Source: Neocallimastix lanati (nom. inval.) (lineage: Eukaryota; Neocallimastigomycota; Neocallimastigomycetes; Neocallimastigales; Neocallimastigaceae). From it: a DNA stretch of 64,000 nucleotides. Shown here in pieces: positions 52,980 to 64,000 of this stretch. Each line of letters begins with the position of its first letter. Within the stretch, counting starts at the first letter, position 1. A program made the translations under genes and the position numbers. The stretch lies in the NCBI GenBank assembly GCA_016946835.1, contig JACVTC010000093.1, forward strand, positions 388,501 to 452,500, written 5' to 3'. The notes under the pieces are model-generated. The model worked only from the letters and a program-made list of their open reading frames with translations, searched no databases and was not told where the DNA came from.

Positions 52980-55479
52980 TTAAGAATTAATTAAATCTAA
53001 TATAATTTCTACTATCTTTGTATTGTTATTCTTTTGAGCATATGATAATACAGTTTCACCTTTTTTATTTTTAGCATGAATATCAACTTTATTATCTATT
53101 AAATATTTTACTACTTCATTATCAGGAGAACAACCATCACAAGCATACATTATAACTGTGTTACCTTCATTATCTTTCCCATTAATATCTGCTCCATTTT
53201 CTATTAAAAATTTAATTAATTTAATACTTAATCTATTATCATACCTACTGTTAGCCCGACAAGCCATCATTAATGGGGTTGTACCCATTTTATTTTTTAG
53301 CATTAACAGAACTTCCATGATTTAATAATTTATGAATTACTTCAATGGCTTCATTTTCTCTAACAAAAACATCATTAAAAAAAAGATCTTCTATAAATCT
53401 TTTACCACATACATAATGTAAAGGTATACATTTCTGTGAATCCATAGTATTAACATCAGCACCTTTTTCTATAAGATAATTTATAATTTCCCATTTTGGA
53501 TTTTCCATTTGAACAGCATTCAATAAATATGTTCCAAGAAATGTATTATCTTTATTAGAACAAATTTCTTGTTCTATTAAATAGGTTAAGAAATCACTAC
53601 CGACATACATATTTCGGAGAGCTATCATAGTAGCTGTTTCCATTTCATTATTTTTAGCATTAACATCTACACCCAAATCTATTAAACATTTTAATATTTC
53701 ATACATATTATCTCTACTCATACAAATATTCATTAAAGTCGTATACCCTTCATTATTGATGGCATTAACATCGGCTCCAAATGCTATTAAATATCTTATT
53801 ATTGTTTTTTTATTTCTATTATTCAATTGACTTGTGATTAGTAAAGGGGTCTCACCGGTTTTAGTTATGGCATTAACTTCAGCACCATGCATTAATAAAT
53901 ATATTATTAATTCAATATCTTCACAATAACAACATGCTAATATCAAAGGTGTATTGTTATTTATATTTTTAGCATTAATATCAGCACCATGTTCTATTAA
54001 ATATTTTACTACTTCAATATTTAAAATTTCACTATCATAAAGAAAACAATGATCTCCCTCAAATAATGGTGGGGTATTTTTTTTACTACAGGCAATCATC
54101 AAAGGTGTTGTATTATGTTTATTCTTAACATTAACATCAGCACCATGTTCTATTAAATATTTTATTATCTTCAAATTTAAGATTTTATGTCCATAAGAAT
54201 CATAATTTTTTCTATAGTTATCAGAATAAATTATTCTCTCACATGCATAGATCAAAGGCGTTTCCTCATCTTTACCTTAAGCATTAACATCAGCTCCATG
54301 TTCTACTAAATATTTTATTATTTCGAAATTTATACAATCACGACAAGCAAGCATCAAAGGTGTTTCGTTAAATGTATTTTTAGTATCAACAACAGCGCCA
54401 TGTTCAATTAAGTATTTTATTAATTCAATATCTTTGTAATCACGGCAAGCATATACCAGTGGTGTTTCCTTATCTTTATTCTTAGCATTAGTATCAGCAC
54501 CTTGTTCTATTAAATATTTTATTATTTTAATATTTAAAATTTTATGTTCGGAAGAATCAAAATTTTCTTCTTCAGACATATCAGGATTATTATTTCTATT
54601 ACATATATAGATCAAAGGTGTTTCCTCATCTATATTCATAGCGTTAACATCAGCTCCATGCTCTACTAAATATTTTATTACTTCATTATTTATACAATAA
54701 CAACAAGCAAACATCAAAGATGTTTCCTTACTTTCAGACTTAGCATTAATATCAGCTCCATGCTCTACTAAATATTTTATAACTTCATTATTTTTATAAA
54801 AACGACAAGCATACATTAAAGGTGTTTTCATACTTTCAGTCCTAGCATTAACATCAGCTCCATGCTCTACTAAATATTTTAAAACTTCATTATTTGTACA
54901 AAATTGACAAGCATACATTAAAGGTGTTTTCATATTTTCAGTCCTAGCGTTAACATCAGCTCCATGCTCTACTAAATATTTTATAACTTCATTATTTGTA
55001 CAAAATTGACAAGCATACATTAAAGATGTTTCCTTAATTTCAGACTTAGCATTAATATCAGCTCCATGCTCCACTAAATATTTTATAATTTCATTATTTG
55101 TACAAAAACGACAAGCATACATCAATGCTGTTTTCTTATTTTTATCCACAGCGTTAACATCAGCTCCATGTTCTATTAAATATTTTACAATTTTGAATTC
55201 CATTCTTCGAGTGGCGCAAATTAGAGGAGTTTTATTATTTATACATTTATTGATTTCTTGAATATTATAAATTTCTTTTTTCTTTAGAGGCTTACGATTT
55301 TTATATATATGAAGATAATTTAAAATATGTTCATTAGAATAAATATATTTGTCGATAATATAAATTATAAGATTCAACGATTCTTCATATTCAATAGCAG
55401 TAATTAAAATTTTATCCAATTTATTATGGAATTCCGAACAATACTTCATATATTCATTTTTCAATTCTTTATTATCCAT
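52980..55479 (-). CDS. Ankyrin-repeat protein (~830 residues), broken by one stop and one frameshift
   Basis: Minus-strand gene in three adjoining open frames: 55479-54277, 54276-53290 and 53318-52980. After a ~90-residue helical N-terminus (MDNKELKNEYMKYCSEFHNK) there are about 20 ankyrin repeats of the form TPLMYAC...NNEVIKYLVEHGADVNA, 33-38 residues each; several in the first third are almost identical. Ankyrin arrays bind protein partners; no other domain is visible. The first break is an in-frame TAA replacing the residue after ADVNA at 54274-54276. The second is a one-base excess in an A6 run near 53297-53302 (SVNAKK, stop), after which the repeats continue (NKMGTTPLMMACRAN). The remaining frames are clean, so the gene is either a very young pseudogene or misassembled. 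It ends with IILDLINS. Confidence 0.85.
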
Positions 55480-55803
55480 TTTTTTTATTTTCTTATTTTT
55501 ATTTGAAAATATAATAAATAAAAATTATTTCTTTAATAATTAAGTTTTTTTTTTGTAAATTATTTATTATTATTTATTATGTTTTTAATTTTAATAAATT
55601 ATACTAAAATAATAAATAAAATAGACAAAACAAATTTCTTTTTTTTTTTTTTTTTTTTTTTTTTATATTTATATTTTTTTCTTTTTTAATTAGATAAAAG
55701 AGTTTATAATTAAAAATCATGCATTAAATTTAATATTTATTCAATTTATTTTTTATAAAATTAATTTAAATATTTTAAAAAATTAATTTATATTCATTTT
55801 GGA

Positions 55804-55838
<35 letters not shown>

Positions 55839-55889
55839 CTATATATTTTATCATGTCCAATCTAACTCTATTATTATTTACATAAAAAA
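55480..55889. other. Intergenic stretch upstream of the ankyrin gene
   Basis: Contains the presumed ankyrin promoter, two ~26-29-base T-runs (about 55638-55664 and 55807-55835) and no gene. GGACAT and ATGTCC flank the second T-run. Confidence 0.6.
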
Positions 55890-56699
55890 TTTCATTTTGG
55901 AAAAGTTTCATTTCGCAAAATTTTTTTAAAAAGTTAATAAATAAATAAATTAATAATAAAACAAATAAATAATATATATAATTTAAATAAATAACTAAAT
56001 AAATAAAAATAAATAAATCAAACTATAATATAAAAATAAATTTAAAATTAAATTTTAAAAAAAAAAAAATATATATATATATATAATAAATATCCATTAT
56101 ATAATATATAAATACTCATTAGAATTAAAGCTTTAAAAAAATAAATATTTTATCATACGTTTTAAACGATTTATAATTTTTTAAAATATATATAATTAAT
56201 ATTATTTTTTATATATAAAAAAATAAGTATTAATAATTTAAAAGATGTAAAGGATAATAATTTAAAATATAATTATTAAAATTAAAATATAATTATTAAA
56301 AAAATTAAATAATAATATTTAGATATTGTTATTTAATTTTACACCTTTTTAAGTCTTTGCGCAGTATTTTAAAAAATCTTAAATATTAATAAATTTTTTT
56401 AATAAAAGAATTATTTATAAATAATCCAATAAAAAAAAAAAAAAAAGTTATTTATTTGAAAAACACAATATATAAATAAAATATAATTATTAAATAACTA
56501 ATAATAATAAGAAAAAACTAAATGGTTTTTGATAAAACTTTATCATATTGATTATTATTTTTAAAAGTTTTAATTTTCAATTAAAAATTGATTTAATTTA
56601 AATAAAAATATAAAAATATTTTATTTTATTGTATATTTAATGTTAAATATAAGCATTTTAATAAAATTAAAAAATAAATTTTTATATTTTTAATAACAT

Positions 56700-56930
56700 T
56701 AATAAAATAAATTGGTATTGATAATAATATTAATAATAGTATTATAAAAATAAAATATAAAATATTGATATTAATATTAATATTAATAATAGTATTATAA
56801 TAATAAAATATAAAATATTGATATTGATATTAATATTAATAATAGTATTATAATAATAAAATATAAAATATTAAAAGTGATATTGATAATAGTATTATAA
56901 TAATAAAATATAAAAAATTGATATTAATAT
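56700..56930. repeat. Four-copy ~50-56-bp tandem repeat inside the MULE
   Basis: The unit containing AATAATAGTATTATAATAAT and AAAATATAAAATATTGATAT recurs about four times with small length changes. Confidence 0.85.
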
Positions 56931-57066
56931 TTAACTAAAAAAATTGAGTATATGTTTTATTTAATGTTTTAGTTATAATTTATTTATTAAAAAATAATTA
57001 AAAATGTATAGGTTTAATTATAATCTTACTTTATAAAAGGTTAGAAAAATAAATTAAATTCTAATT

Positions 57067-58489
57067 TTAATTAAATTTATTATTTAAATTAATTAAACGT
57101 TCAAACCATAATCCAGCAATATAGCTTCTATTTCTTTCATTACCAATTAAAAATGATTCCATTTTTCTTATAACTTTCAATAATATCTTTGATTTTATTA
57201 GTTTTTGTTAATGTTTTTCTCTTTTGTTTGTTCCATACGCCAAGCATTCTTTTTCGTAGGTGTCTGGATATAAAAATACATCATTATTTAATGTATAAGT
57301 TAATTTAAAATATGTTGGTTTTTTTGAAAATAAGCCACTTAAATAATTATTAAAGGATTCAAAGGCATTATTTGTTATATGTTCAATATTATTATAATAA
57401 TTCCAATTTTCAATATCATAAAGAATTAAATATGTTTTTCTAAAATATTCCAAAAATATTAAAAATTGAATGTAGCTATTTTTAATGCATGATTTTTTAA
57501 TTTTATGAAGAATATCCAATATATAATTTGGATTTATAAAAGGTAAATTTAATATATCATTATAATAAACATATAAATCTCTGTTATGATTTACTTCATT
57601 ATGGCATATTTTATTTTTATGATGTCTTAATGATTGTTTGTAATGCCAAATACAATATCTAATATTTATATCTGGGAATACAATTATTTCGGCATTAGAT
57701 ATAGCTCTTTCAAAGTCACAATGAAGATTTTTTGGAGCATCCCACTGTCTTTTGTAATATCACAATTACTTTTTATTACTTCAAATATTGTTTTATAGGT
57801 TTTTTTGCTCTTTATTTCTTAATATAAAAAAAGAAGTGGTAAAAAATTCATTTAATTCCGGAACACAAATTCTTGTAATAAAGACCTAATAACTGAAATC
57901 AGGAGCTACATAGATTGCGTCATCCACAAAAAGATCATCACTATTTTTTAAATAAAAATGCTTGAAATGGAGACTGAAAAATTACGACATTTTGATTTTT
58001 GAATATCATAAAATTTTTATTTTGTTTTGTAATATACAAATAATGTTTTTCTGGAATTTTCTCAAAACTTGATATGTTGGGAGGAAGTTGTTTATTTATA
58101 TCTTTTATTATTTGTGATTTTATAGATTTAAATTCAGGACATATAAAGCCAATATCTTGTGAAATTTGATTAAATACTCTTTTTGGTTTTATTTTGAAAG
58201 GAATTGAACTGTTTTTAATTTCTTTTTTAATCTTATATTTTGTTAATGATAGAACCGCATTAAATTCTTGTTTGAAATGATTATGAATACCATCATATTT
58301 TAATATTTCTTTCTCATCATTTAAAATAATGTAAGATATACATTTATTTAAAGTTTTATATTCGGTACATCTATATTCCTTTGATTTATTCTTTTTAGAA
58401 TATGAATAATTATATTTAAATTTTTTATTAATAATTATTTGCTCTTTTCCTCTTTTAGTTTCATTAATATCTATTTTTAGTTCTTCCAT
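57067..58489 (-). pseudogene. FLYWCH-type MULE transposase, inactivated
   Basis: Minus strand. The N-terminal frame (58489-57941, 182 residues) carries a FLYWCH-like zinc-finger: KKNKSKEYRCTEYKTLNKC followed by HNH at ~70 (GIHNHF), a DNA-binding module usual in such transposases. It is followed by a Lys-rich linker. The catalytic part follows in broken frames: VDDAIYVAPDFSY, stop, VFITRICVPELNEFFTTSFF (first Asp region), a frame change, then HCDFERAISNAEIIVFPDIN (second Asp) and CIWHYKQSLRHHKNKI (the C-x2-H motif of MULE enzymes). The last frame (57519-57208) contains NNAFESFNNYLSG, and after a further stop the end reads NERNRSYIAGLWFERL. At least two stops and two frame changes disable it. 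It moved its own element as a DDE transposase when intact. Confidence 0.88.
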
Positions 58490-58979
58490 TTTGTTAAATA
58501 TTTTTAATTAATTTTCAACTATTCAATCTTATTAGATATATTTAATTACATAAATTTTAAATAAAATTGAGCTTATTTTTAATTTTATATTGATTTATTT
58601 TTAATATATAGTTATATAAAAATCCTTTTTAAAATTATTTCTTTTTTTTAATATTTAATATTTAAAAGTTTTATTTTTCAATCAATAAATTAAATAATTA
58701 AATTTATAATAATAATAATATAATTTAATAATTTTATTATTATTATTTATTGATTCAATAATCTATGAAAAGAAAAATAATTATAAAATTATTAACTAAT
58801 TTTTTTTTTTTATCCAATAAATAAAAAAAAAATAAAAAAAAAAAAAAAAAAATTTTTTTTAATTATTTATAATTTATAAATTTTTTATTTATATTATAAG
58901 TTTATTATTTATTTATTTATTTTATTATTTTTTTATCTATTTATTAAAATTTTGCGAAATGAACCTTTTGCGAAATGAC

Positions 58980-59208
58980 ACACTCACTAAAAAGAACTCA
59001 GCACATTAATTTATTAATGTAAAGATATATTTATAATATGAATAAATTTATAATTTAATTATATAGATTTATCATACAGTATCATAAGATTTTACATTGA
59101 TTTATGTATATACATATGTATTATTATTTATATATACAAATACTGTATATATTTTATTTTATGAAATATTATAAGATTTATTTTATTGAATATTTACACA
59201 AGTTAACA
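58980..59208 (-). repeat. Probable LTR of the adjacent copia relic
   Basis: On the minus strand a purine stretch GAGAGAAGAG (polypurine tract, 59209-59218) is followed immediately by TGTTAACTTGTG, the expected TG start of an LTR. The LTR continues toward lower coordinates with TATAAAT-type boxes until it meets the MULE end at 58979; its own CA terminus is not certain. Confidence 0.6.
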
Positions 59209-60262
59209 CTCTTCTCTCAAACTAGTTTTTATTTATACATACTTTGTTTAAGAAGTTAACTATATTTTTACTATTTTTATTCTTTGTTAGAATATCAGTT
59301 AGCGTTTCCTTTGATTCAATGTTATCTTAATTTACTTTACTTTTATCGATATTGTCTTAATTAAAGAAAATTTTAATATCGCTTTGTTTTAATTTTGTCT
59401 TAATTAAAGAAAATTTTAATATCGCTTTGTTTTAATTTTGTCTTAATTAAAGAAAATTTTAATATCGCTTTGTTTTAATTTTGTCTTAATTAAAGAAAAT
59501 TTTAATATCGCTTTGTTTTAATTTTGTGCCAATTTCGCTGTTCTCAATATCGGTTTTTTTACTACCTATATTGTCAGTGTAAATTTTAATTGGTTTATTG
59601 AAATTAAATAATTCATGTAATATGTTTCTGATCCATAGGACCTTTTTAGTGCATTTAGATGCGCTCTTATATTTTGCTTCAGGGAGGAGAGTAAATTTTT
59701 GTTTATGCCCTTTTCATTACAGAATTTTATAAATATTGTTAAGGTATTTGAGGAAGTTAATTAATATTTCTATTGTTTCAGCTTTTTACTCTTCATAAGG
59801 AAAATCCAATTATTATGAGATTTTTCATCCAGAACAGTCAGGACAAATTTTTTATTTGTTAATGACTTCCTTATGGACCCTATTATATCTGAATGAATTA
59901 CGTCTAAAATATCTTCAGCCTTTGGAGTTTCTTTGTTATGAAGACTTCTTTCTTTTCATTTTTAATATTTTACAGTCCTCGCAAAGTGGTTTCCTCATAT
60001 TATGTATACAAGGTTTCATAGAATTTATGTTGATGTTCTTAACACACGTATCTTCCTTTTACCTCCTTCTTTTTACCACCTTCATTCTGTCATCTGGTGG
60101 ATCATTTGCATTTACACTATATTTTTAATAAATCCCTATAAATGTATTTTGTTATCTCATTTTTTCTTGTTTTCGATTTTGTACGTATCCAAACCAAAAT
60201 ACATAATCTGTACTACCAGTTAGTATTATACCAGACTGATAGTTTGACGAAGTACTCATTTT
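59209..60262 (-). mobile_element. Internally deleted Ty1/copia retrotransposon relic
   Basis: Minus strand, pieces in order: gag N-terminus MSTSSNYQSGIILTGSTDYV then FWFGYVQNRKQEKM (from 60258); a pre-integrase cysteine segment KPCIHNMRKPLCEDCKILKM near 60010-59950; integrase pieces in shifting frames around 59900-59730 (KAETIEILINFLKYLNNIYK); RNase H pieces LLPEAKYKSASKCTKKVLWI, RNILHELFNF and KIYTDNIGSKKTDIENSEIG (59700-59540); and the C-terminal ETLTDILTKNKNSKNIVNFL near 59300. The gag C-terminus, protease and reverse transcriptase are missing. A 43-bp tandem repeat interrupts the RNase H end. Plus-strand open frames at 59856-60223 are shadows. Confidence 0.88.
59353..59524. repeat. Four-copy 43-bp tandem repeat within the copia relic
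   Basis: Units starting TGTCTTAATTAAAGAAAATT recur at 59353, 59396, 59439 and 59482, identical by eye. Because 43 is not a multiple of three each copy shifts the RNase H reading frame. Confidence 0.95.
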
Positions 60263-60837
60263 GGAAGTGTTTGTTTATAATTAAAATAACGTTTATTTTT
60301 TTAATTTTAGTAATATAATTCTAATTATTAATTATTAATAATTGTAAAATATCATATTTTCAATTTTAAAAAAAAATAAAACTAACAACAATAATAATAA
60401 GTATTATTATTTTTACTATTAAAATTTCTTTATTAAATATAATGCTTCATATTGTTAAATTTAAATCTAATATTACAAATTCTTTATTATAAAAAAAAAA
60501 AATTAATCTTTCATTTACAACATAAACATATATATATATATATATATATATAATTATTTTGGACCATTAAAATGACATTAAAAATTTTATTATTTTCTAA
60601 ATAAAATTTTAAAATATATACTAAAGTACTTTTTCTTTTTTTTTTTTTTTTTTCATATTTAAAAAAAAAAAAAATAAAAAATAAAAATAAAAATAAAAAT
60701 AAAAATAAAAATAAAAATAAAAATAAAAATAAAAATAAAAATAAAAATAAAAATAAAAATAAAAATAAAAATAAAAATAATTAAATTAATACATAATATA
60801 TGATATGTAAAATTATTTTCAATAAAAATTGTTCATT
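60263..60837. other. Intergenic stretch with AAAAT array
   Basis: A/T-rich filler, a TA run near 60530-60552 and a pure AAAAT pentamer array of about 20 units at 60672-60780. No gene. Confidence 0.7.
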
Positions 60838-60928
60838 ATCCGCCAATGCAAAAGCATATGGAAGTGTTGTGACTCCTCAATATTCTTATGCCTTAAGGAG
60901 GGCTGAAAAAAAGGGCTGTACACACCGG

Positions 60929-60973
<45 letters not shown>
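60838..60973 (+). mobile_element. Poly(A)-tailed retroposed coding fragment
   Basis: A 95-base GC-richer block ends at 60932 and is followed by about 41 A's. Its plus-strand frame is open from about 60829 and reads SANAKAYGSVVTPQYSYALR then RAEKKGCTHRK, ending in a TAA that merges into the poly(A). This is the structure of a 5'-truncated retrocopy (LINE 3' end or mRNA). A possible imperfect target duplication (TTCATTA before, TCATTTA after) is weak. Source gene not identified. Confidence 0.55.
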
Positions 60974-60977
<4 letters not shown>

Positions 60978-61612
60978 TTATAGTCTATTAAATACATTTT
61001 TAATTTATAGAGATTATAATATAAATTTTATATTGTAATTTTTTAGTAGTATTATACTACTATTATGAATATATATTTATTTCACAGTAATAAACAGTAT
61101 AAATTTAACATATATATTATATATATTAGTTTATATGGTAATTTTACTAATATTAATGTATAATATTTTATTTTTTAATAGTATATTATTATTAATATAT
61201 ATAATAATAATAATTTATAAATTAAAATGCAAAGTATTATTAACGTTAAAGTTTTTTTTTATTATTATTATTATTATTCTAAAAAAACTACTGCTGTTAA
61301 TTCTATTATCGTAAGAATATTAAATACTTTTGTATTATTTAAAATCATTAATTACTCAATTAATTACAATTATACATTTTACTAAGTAGTAAAGGACGTT
61401 AATTAAATAGTATTAATGTAAATATAAATATAAAAATATATAAATTTGAATTGTAATATTTTATATACAAAATTAAAGTTAGTTTGAAAATTATATTTAT
61501 ATCTAATATATTATTTGAAGTGCTTTACATTTCTAAAAATTAAAATTAAAATTATAAAAAAATCAATTTTAATTTTTGAAATGTTATGATTTCAATATTT
61601 ATGAAATTTTTT

Positions 61613-61657
<45 letters not shown>

Positions 61658-62012
61658 ATAAATATAACAAATTGATTATTAATAAAATTACAAGAATTAA
61701 TTTTTAATATCAATTATTTACTATTTTATCAGTAAAATTGAATATTTCTGAATTTTAATCTTTTACCCAATTTTAATTTCTTTATTTTATATATTTATTT
61801 ATTATATAAGTATTAAATTAAATAATAATAATAATAACAATAATAATAATAATAATAATATAAAACTTTTATTTCTTATTTATTTAAAATTAATAAATTT
61901 AATATTTTTCTTTATTTTTTTTTAAAAAAAACTTTTTTAAAACTTTTTAATATTAAAAAAAATTTTAAAACTTTTTAATATTATTATATATTAAAAATCA
62001 CTTGTAAAACTT

Positions 62013-62088
62013 AATAAATATAATTAATATTAAAAAGTTATTAAAAATTTTTTTAGAACTTTTTAATATTAATTATATTTATTTATGT
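62013..62088. repeat. Inverted repeat with ~28-bp arms
   Basis: AATAAATATAATTAATATTA with AAAAGTT (left arm) is mirrored by AACTTTTTAATATTAATTAT with ATTTATT (right arm) around an AT-rich loop of about 20 bases. Confidence 0.8.
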
Positions 62089-62250
62089 TAAATTTTATGT
62101 AGAATAAAGTTAAATAATGTAAGACTTCTATAGAATTATAGAATTATGCTAAATATTATGTAGTATAAAGTTAAATGTTACCAATAATGTGAGACTATTA
62201 TAGAAAAATGATTATATATAACATGTAATGACATATTCTTAAATGAAGGT

Positions 62251-62350
62251 CTTTTCTTAATGTAAAAGTTAATAAAAATATATACATACATAATAAAATT
62301 CTTTTCTTAATGTAAAAGTTAATAAAAATAAATACATACATAATAAAATT
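62251..62350. repeat. Two-copy 50-bp tandem repeat
   Basis: The unit starting CTTTTCTTAATGTAAAAGTT occurs at 62251-62300 and 62301-62350, differing at one base. Confidence 0.95.
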
Positions 62351-63065
62351 TAAATATCATTTCTAATATTAAGTGTAATATTTAACAATTTATAATACTA
62401 TTTATTAATTCATATTTTCGAATTAGCATATAAATTTATTTGCTCAACTTTAAATTAAAAAATTAATTACTTTTATATCCAATTTACTTTAATTTAGTGA
62501 AATATTATTTATATTAAAATTAATCTATTTGTTGTTTAATTATGACTTTTCAAATATTTTATAATATTTAATGTTATTTGAAAGTAAATTATATATATAT
62601 AATATTATTAAATGATTAATTTTTTTTTTGTTTAGTAGAATTATTCTTTTAATAAAAATAATGTATTATTTTATTATATTATATTATATATATATTATGT
62701 ATAATACTATTTTAAACTAAAATTTGTCTTTTTGTTGTGCATATTTAAAGAATGTTTTAAAAATTATTAATTATTTCTATTATTTATCTTCTTTATCTGG
62801 TATAAATAATATATTATAATATGAAAATATAAATATATATATCTTAAAAAAAATACAAAATATTTAAAGAATTTAAATATATAAATATTAATTAAATGCA
62901 TTAATATATTTTTTTAAAATTTTTAATATAAAATGTCTTGAAATAATACTTTTAATATCTTTTTAACTTTATTTATTAGGAATAAGTTATATAAAATATA
63001 TTTATATATGAAGCGCCTATTTATCATACCATCAATGAATTTTTTTTATTTTATTTTATTTTATT

Positions 63066-63110
<45 letters not shown>

Positions 63111-63588
63111 TAATTCAAGAATTATTTTATTTATATAAATTGTTAAATATTTGTTGGTTAATTTTTCCGCTTTTTTTTTTTTTTTTTTTTTAATTCTTTA
63201 TACTAGTTGAATAAATTTTTTATTACAATATCTTTTTTTTATTAAACAATAGACGATTATTATAATATATGCTAAATATTAATATAAATAACAAAAATAC
63301 TAAGAAACTTGATTTTTATTTCAAAAATTTGATAATATATATATATATATATATTATTTTTATAATTTTATAATAATATATATATATATTTTCATATTTT
63401 ATTATACATAAATTATAAATAAAAATATTTACTTAATATTGTTTAATATAAATTTATATTTTTTTTTCTTAAAAAAAAAAAAAAGATAAAAATAATACTT
63501 CATACTAAATAAATATGTAAAATTAATCAGCTCATTATTTATATAATACCTTTTTTTATAAAAAAAATAAAATATAATATAATAAAAT

Positions 63589-64000
63589 AAATAGTGTAGT
63601 AATATAAAAGAGTAAAGTATTAATAAAAATAAAATAAAATAAATAGTGAAGTAATATAAAAGAGTAAAGTATTAATAAAAATAAAATAAAATAAATAGTG
63701 AAGTAATATAAAAGAGTAAAGTATTAATAAAAATAAAATAAAATAAAATAAAATAATTAGTAGAATATAAATATAAAGTACAGATTGAATAAAATAAAAT
63801 AAAATAAAATAAAATAAAATAAAATAAAATAAAATAAAATAAAATAAAATAAATAGTAGAATATTAAATATAAAGTACAGATTGAATAAAATAAAATAAA
63901 ATAAAATAAATAAAATAAAATAAATAGTAGAATATTAAATATAAAGTACAGATTGAATAAAATAAAATAAAATAAAATAAAATAAATAAAATAAATAGTA
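63589..64000. repeat. Two adjacent tandem arrays (52-bp unit; AAAGTACAGATTGAATAAAA unit)
   Basis: At about 63589-63745 a 52-bp unit with AATATAAAAGAGTAAAGTAT is repeated three times. From about 63762 to the window end a second unit, TAGTAGAATAT...AAAGTACAGATTGAAT plus a variable AAAAT array, is repeated three times. The second unit also occurs once at 3519-3575. Confidence 0.92.

Larger units (their letters stand above)
55890..58979 (-). mobile_element. Mutator-like element (MULE), ~3.1 kb, with terminal inverted repeats
   Basis: The left end (55890-55926) contains AAAAGTTTCATTTCGCAAAA; the right end (58945-58979), reverse-complemented, contains AAAAGGTTCATTTCGCAAAA preceded by CATTTCG, matching CATTTTG on the left. 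The inverted ends are about 35 bases. Between them lies the FLYWCH/MULE transposase relic (57067-58489, minus strand) and a ~1.1-kb repeat-rich segment. I could not see a 9-bp target-site duplication (left flank ATAAAAAA, right flank CACACTCAC), so the exact ends are uncertain. Confidence 0.75.
60974..63588. other. Gene-free AT-rich flank
   Basis: No supported gene. Contains a ~38-base T-run at 61613-61650, an AAT run near 61822-61860, a hairpin at 62013-62088, a 50-bp tandem duplication at 62251-62350 and a T-run near 63069-63107 whose Phe-rich translation is an artefact. Confidence 0.65.

Noticed and set aside
55807-55866. T-run flanked by GGACAT and ATGTCC as a possible retroposon
   Set aside because: The flanks are inverted, not direct, and no GC-distinct body accompanies the T-run.
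59856-60223. Two plus-strand frames of 90 and 73 codons
   Set aside because: Antisense shadows of the copia relic; hydrophobic composition results from reading its complement.

Overview
The window looks like nuclear DNA of an anaerobic gut fungus (Neocallimastigomycota; Neocallimastix, Piromyces and Anaeromyces are typical genera). The evidence is extreme AT-richness, very long A/T homopolymers and TTA/TAA triplet runs, short GT...AG introns, and a gene content that fits: a bacterial-type solute-binding domain fused to a class C seven-helix receptor, a serpin with an inhibitory-type hinge, a broken CBM18 chitin-binding protein, long ankyrin arrays, and many retroelement relics. There is no rRNA, no operon structure and no CRISPR. 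This assignment is inference from content, not a database match.

Layout. (1) 1-31.6 kb: a sparse region holding five paralogous single-exon genes (1916-2608 -, 8399-9046 -, 14672-15385 +, 21232-21879 +, 30870-31580 -). All start with the same short proline motif (QLPSPPLSP or FLPSPPLSP) and end in a BTB/POZ-like domain. The first four lie 5.6-5.9 kb apart in otherwise gene-free DNA. Between the fourth and fifth copies lies a six-exon PAQR-family membrane receptor gene (23404-25880 -) whose fifth intron carries a run of about 90 triplets. Two decayed secreted or membrane protein genes (5060-6390 - and 27885-28440 +) are also here. (2) 31.6-41 kb: mostly repeats, a decayed gag-like coding relic, two MULE fragments and a ~200-bp tandem satellite. 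(3) 41.3-46.2 kb: the two best-preserved ordinary genes after PAQR, namely the solute-binding/class C GPCR chimera and a serpin. (4) 47.9-51.9 kb: a small TIR element and a decayed Ty1/copia element interrupted by a chromodomain-bearing Ty3/gypsy fragment and a tRNA-like block. (5) 53-55.5 kb: a large ankyrin-repeat gene broken by one stop codon and one one-base shift. (6) 55.9-60.3 kb: a ~3.1-kb Mutator-like element with recognisable terminal inverted repeats and a broken FLYWCH/MULE transposase, abutting an internally deleted Ty1/copia relic with its polypurine tract and LTR edge. (7) 60.3-64 kb: simple repeats, a poly(A)-tailed retroposed fragment, and tandem arrays sharing a unit with a repeat at 3.5 kb.

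How the genes relate. Nothing suggests co-transcription. The BTB-like family is the most coherent candidate for an undescribed system: its members keep intact reading frames while the surrounding DNA has decayed, they fall into two subtypes (outer copies 1 and 5; inner copies 2, 3 and 4), and the inner copies share a short downstream motif. The PAQR and GPCR genes are independent membrane-sensing genes. Several otherwise good gene models are each off by a single base, two of them at A-runs, so assembly errors must be considered alongside real decay.
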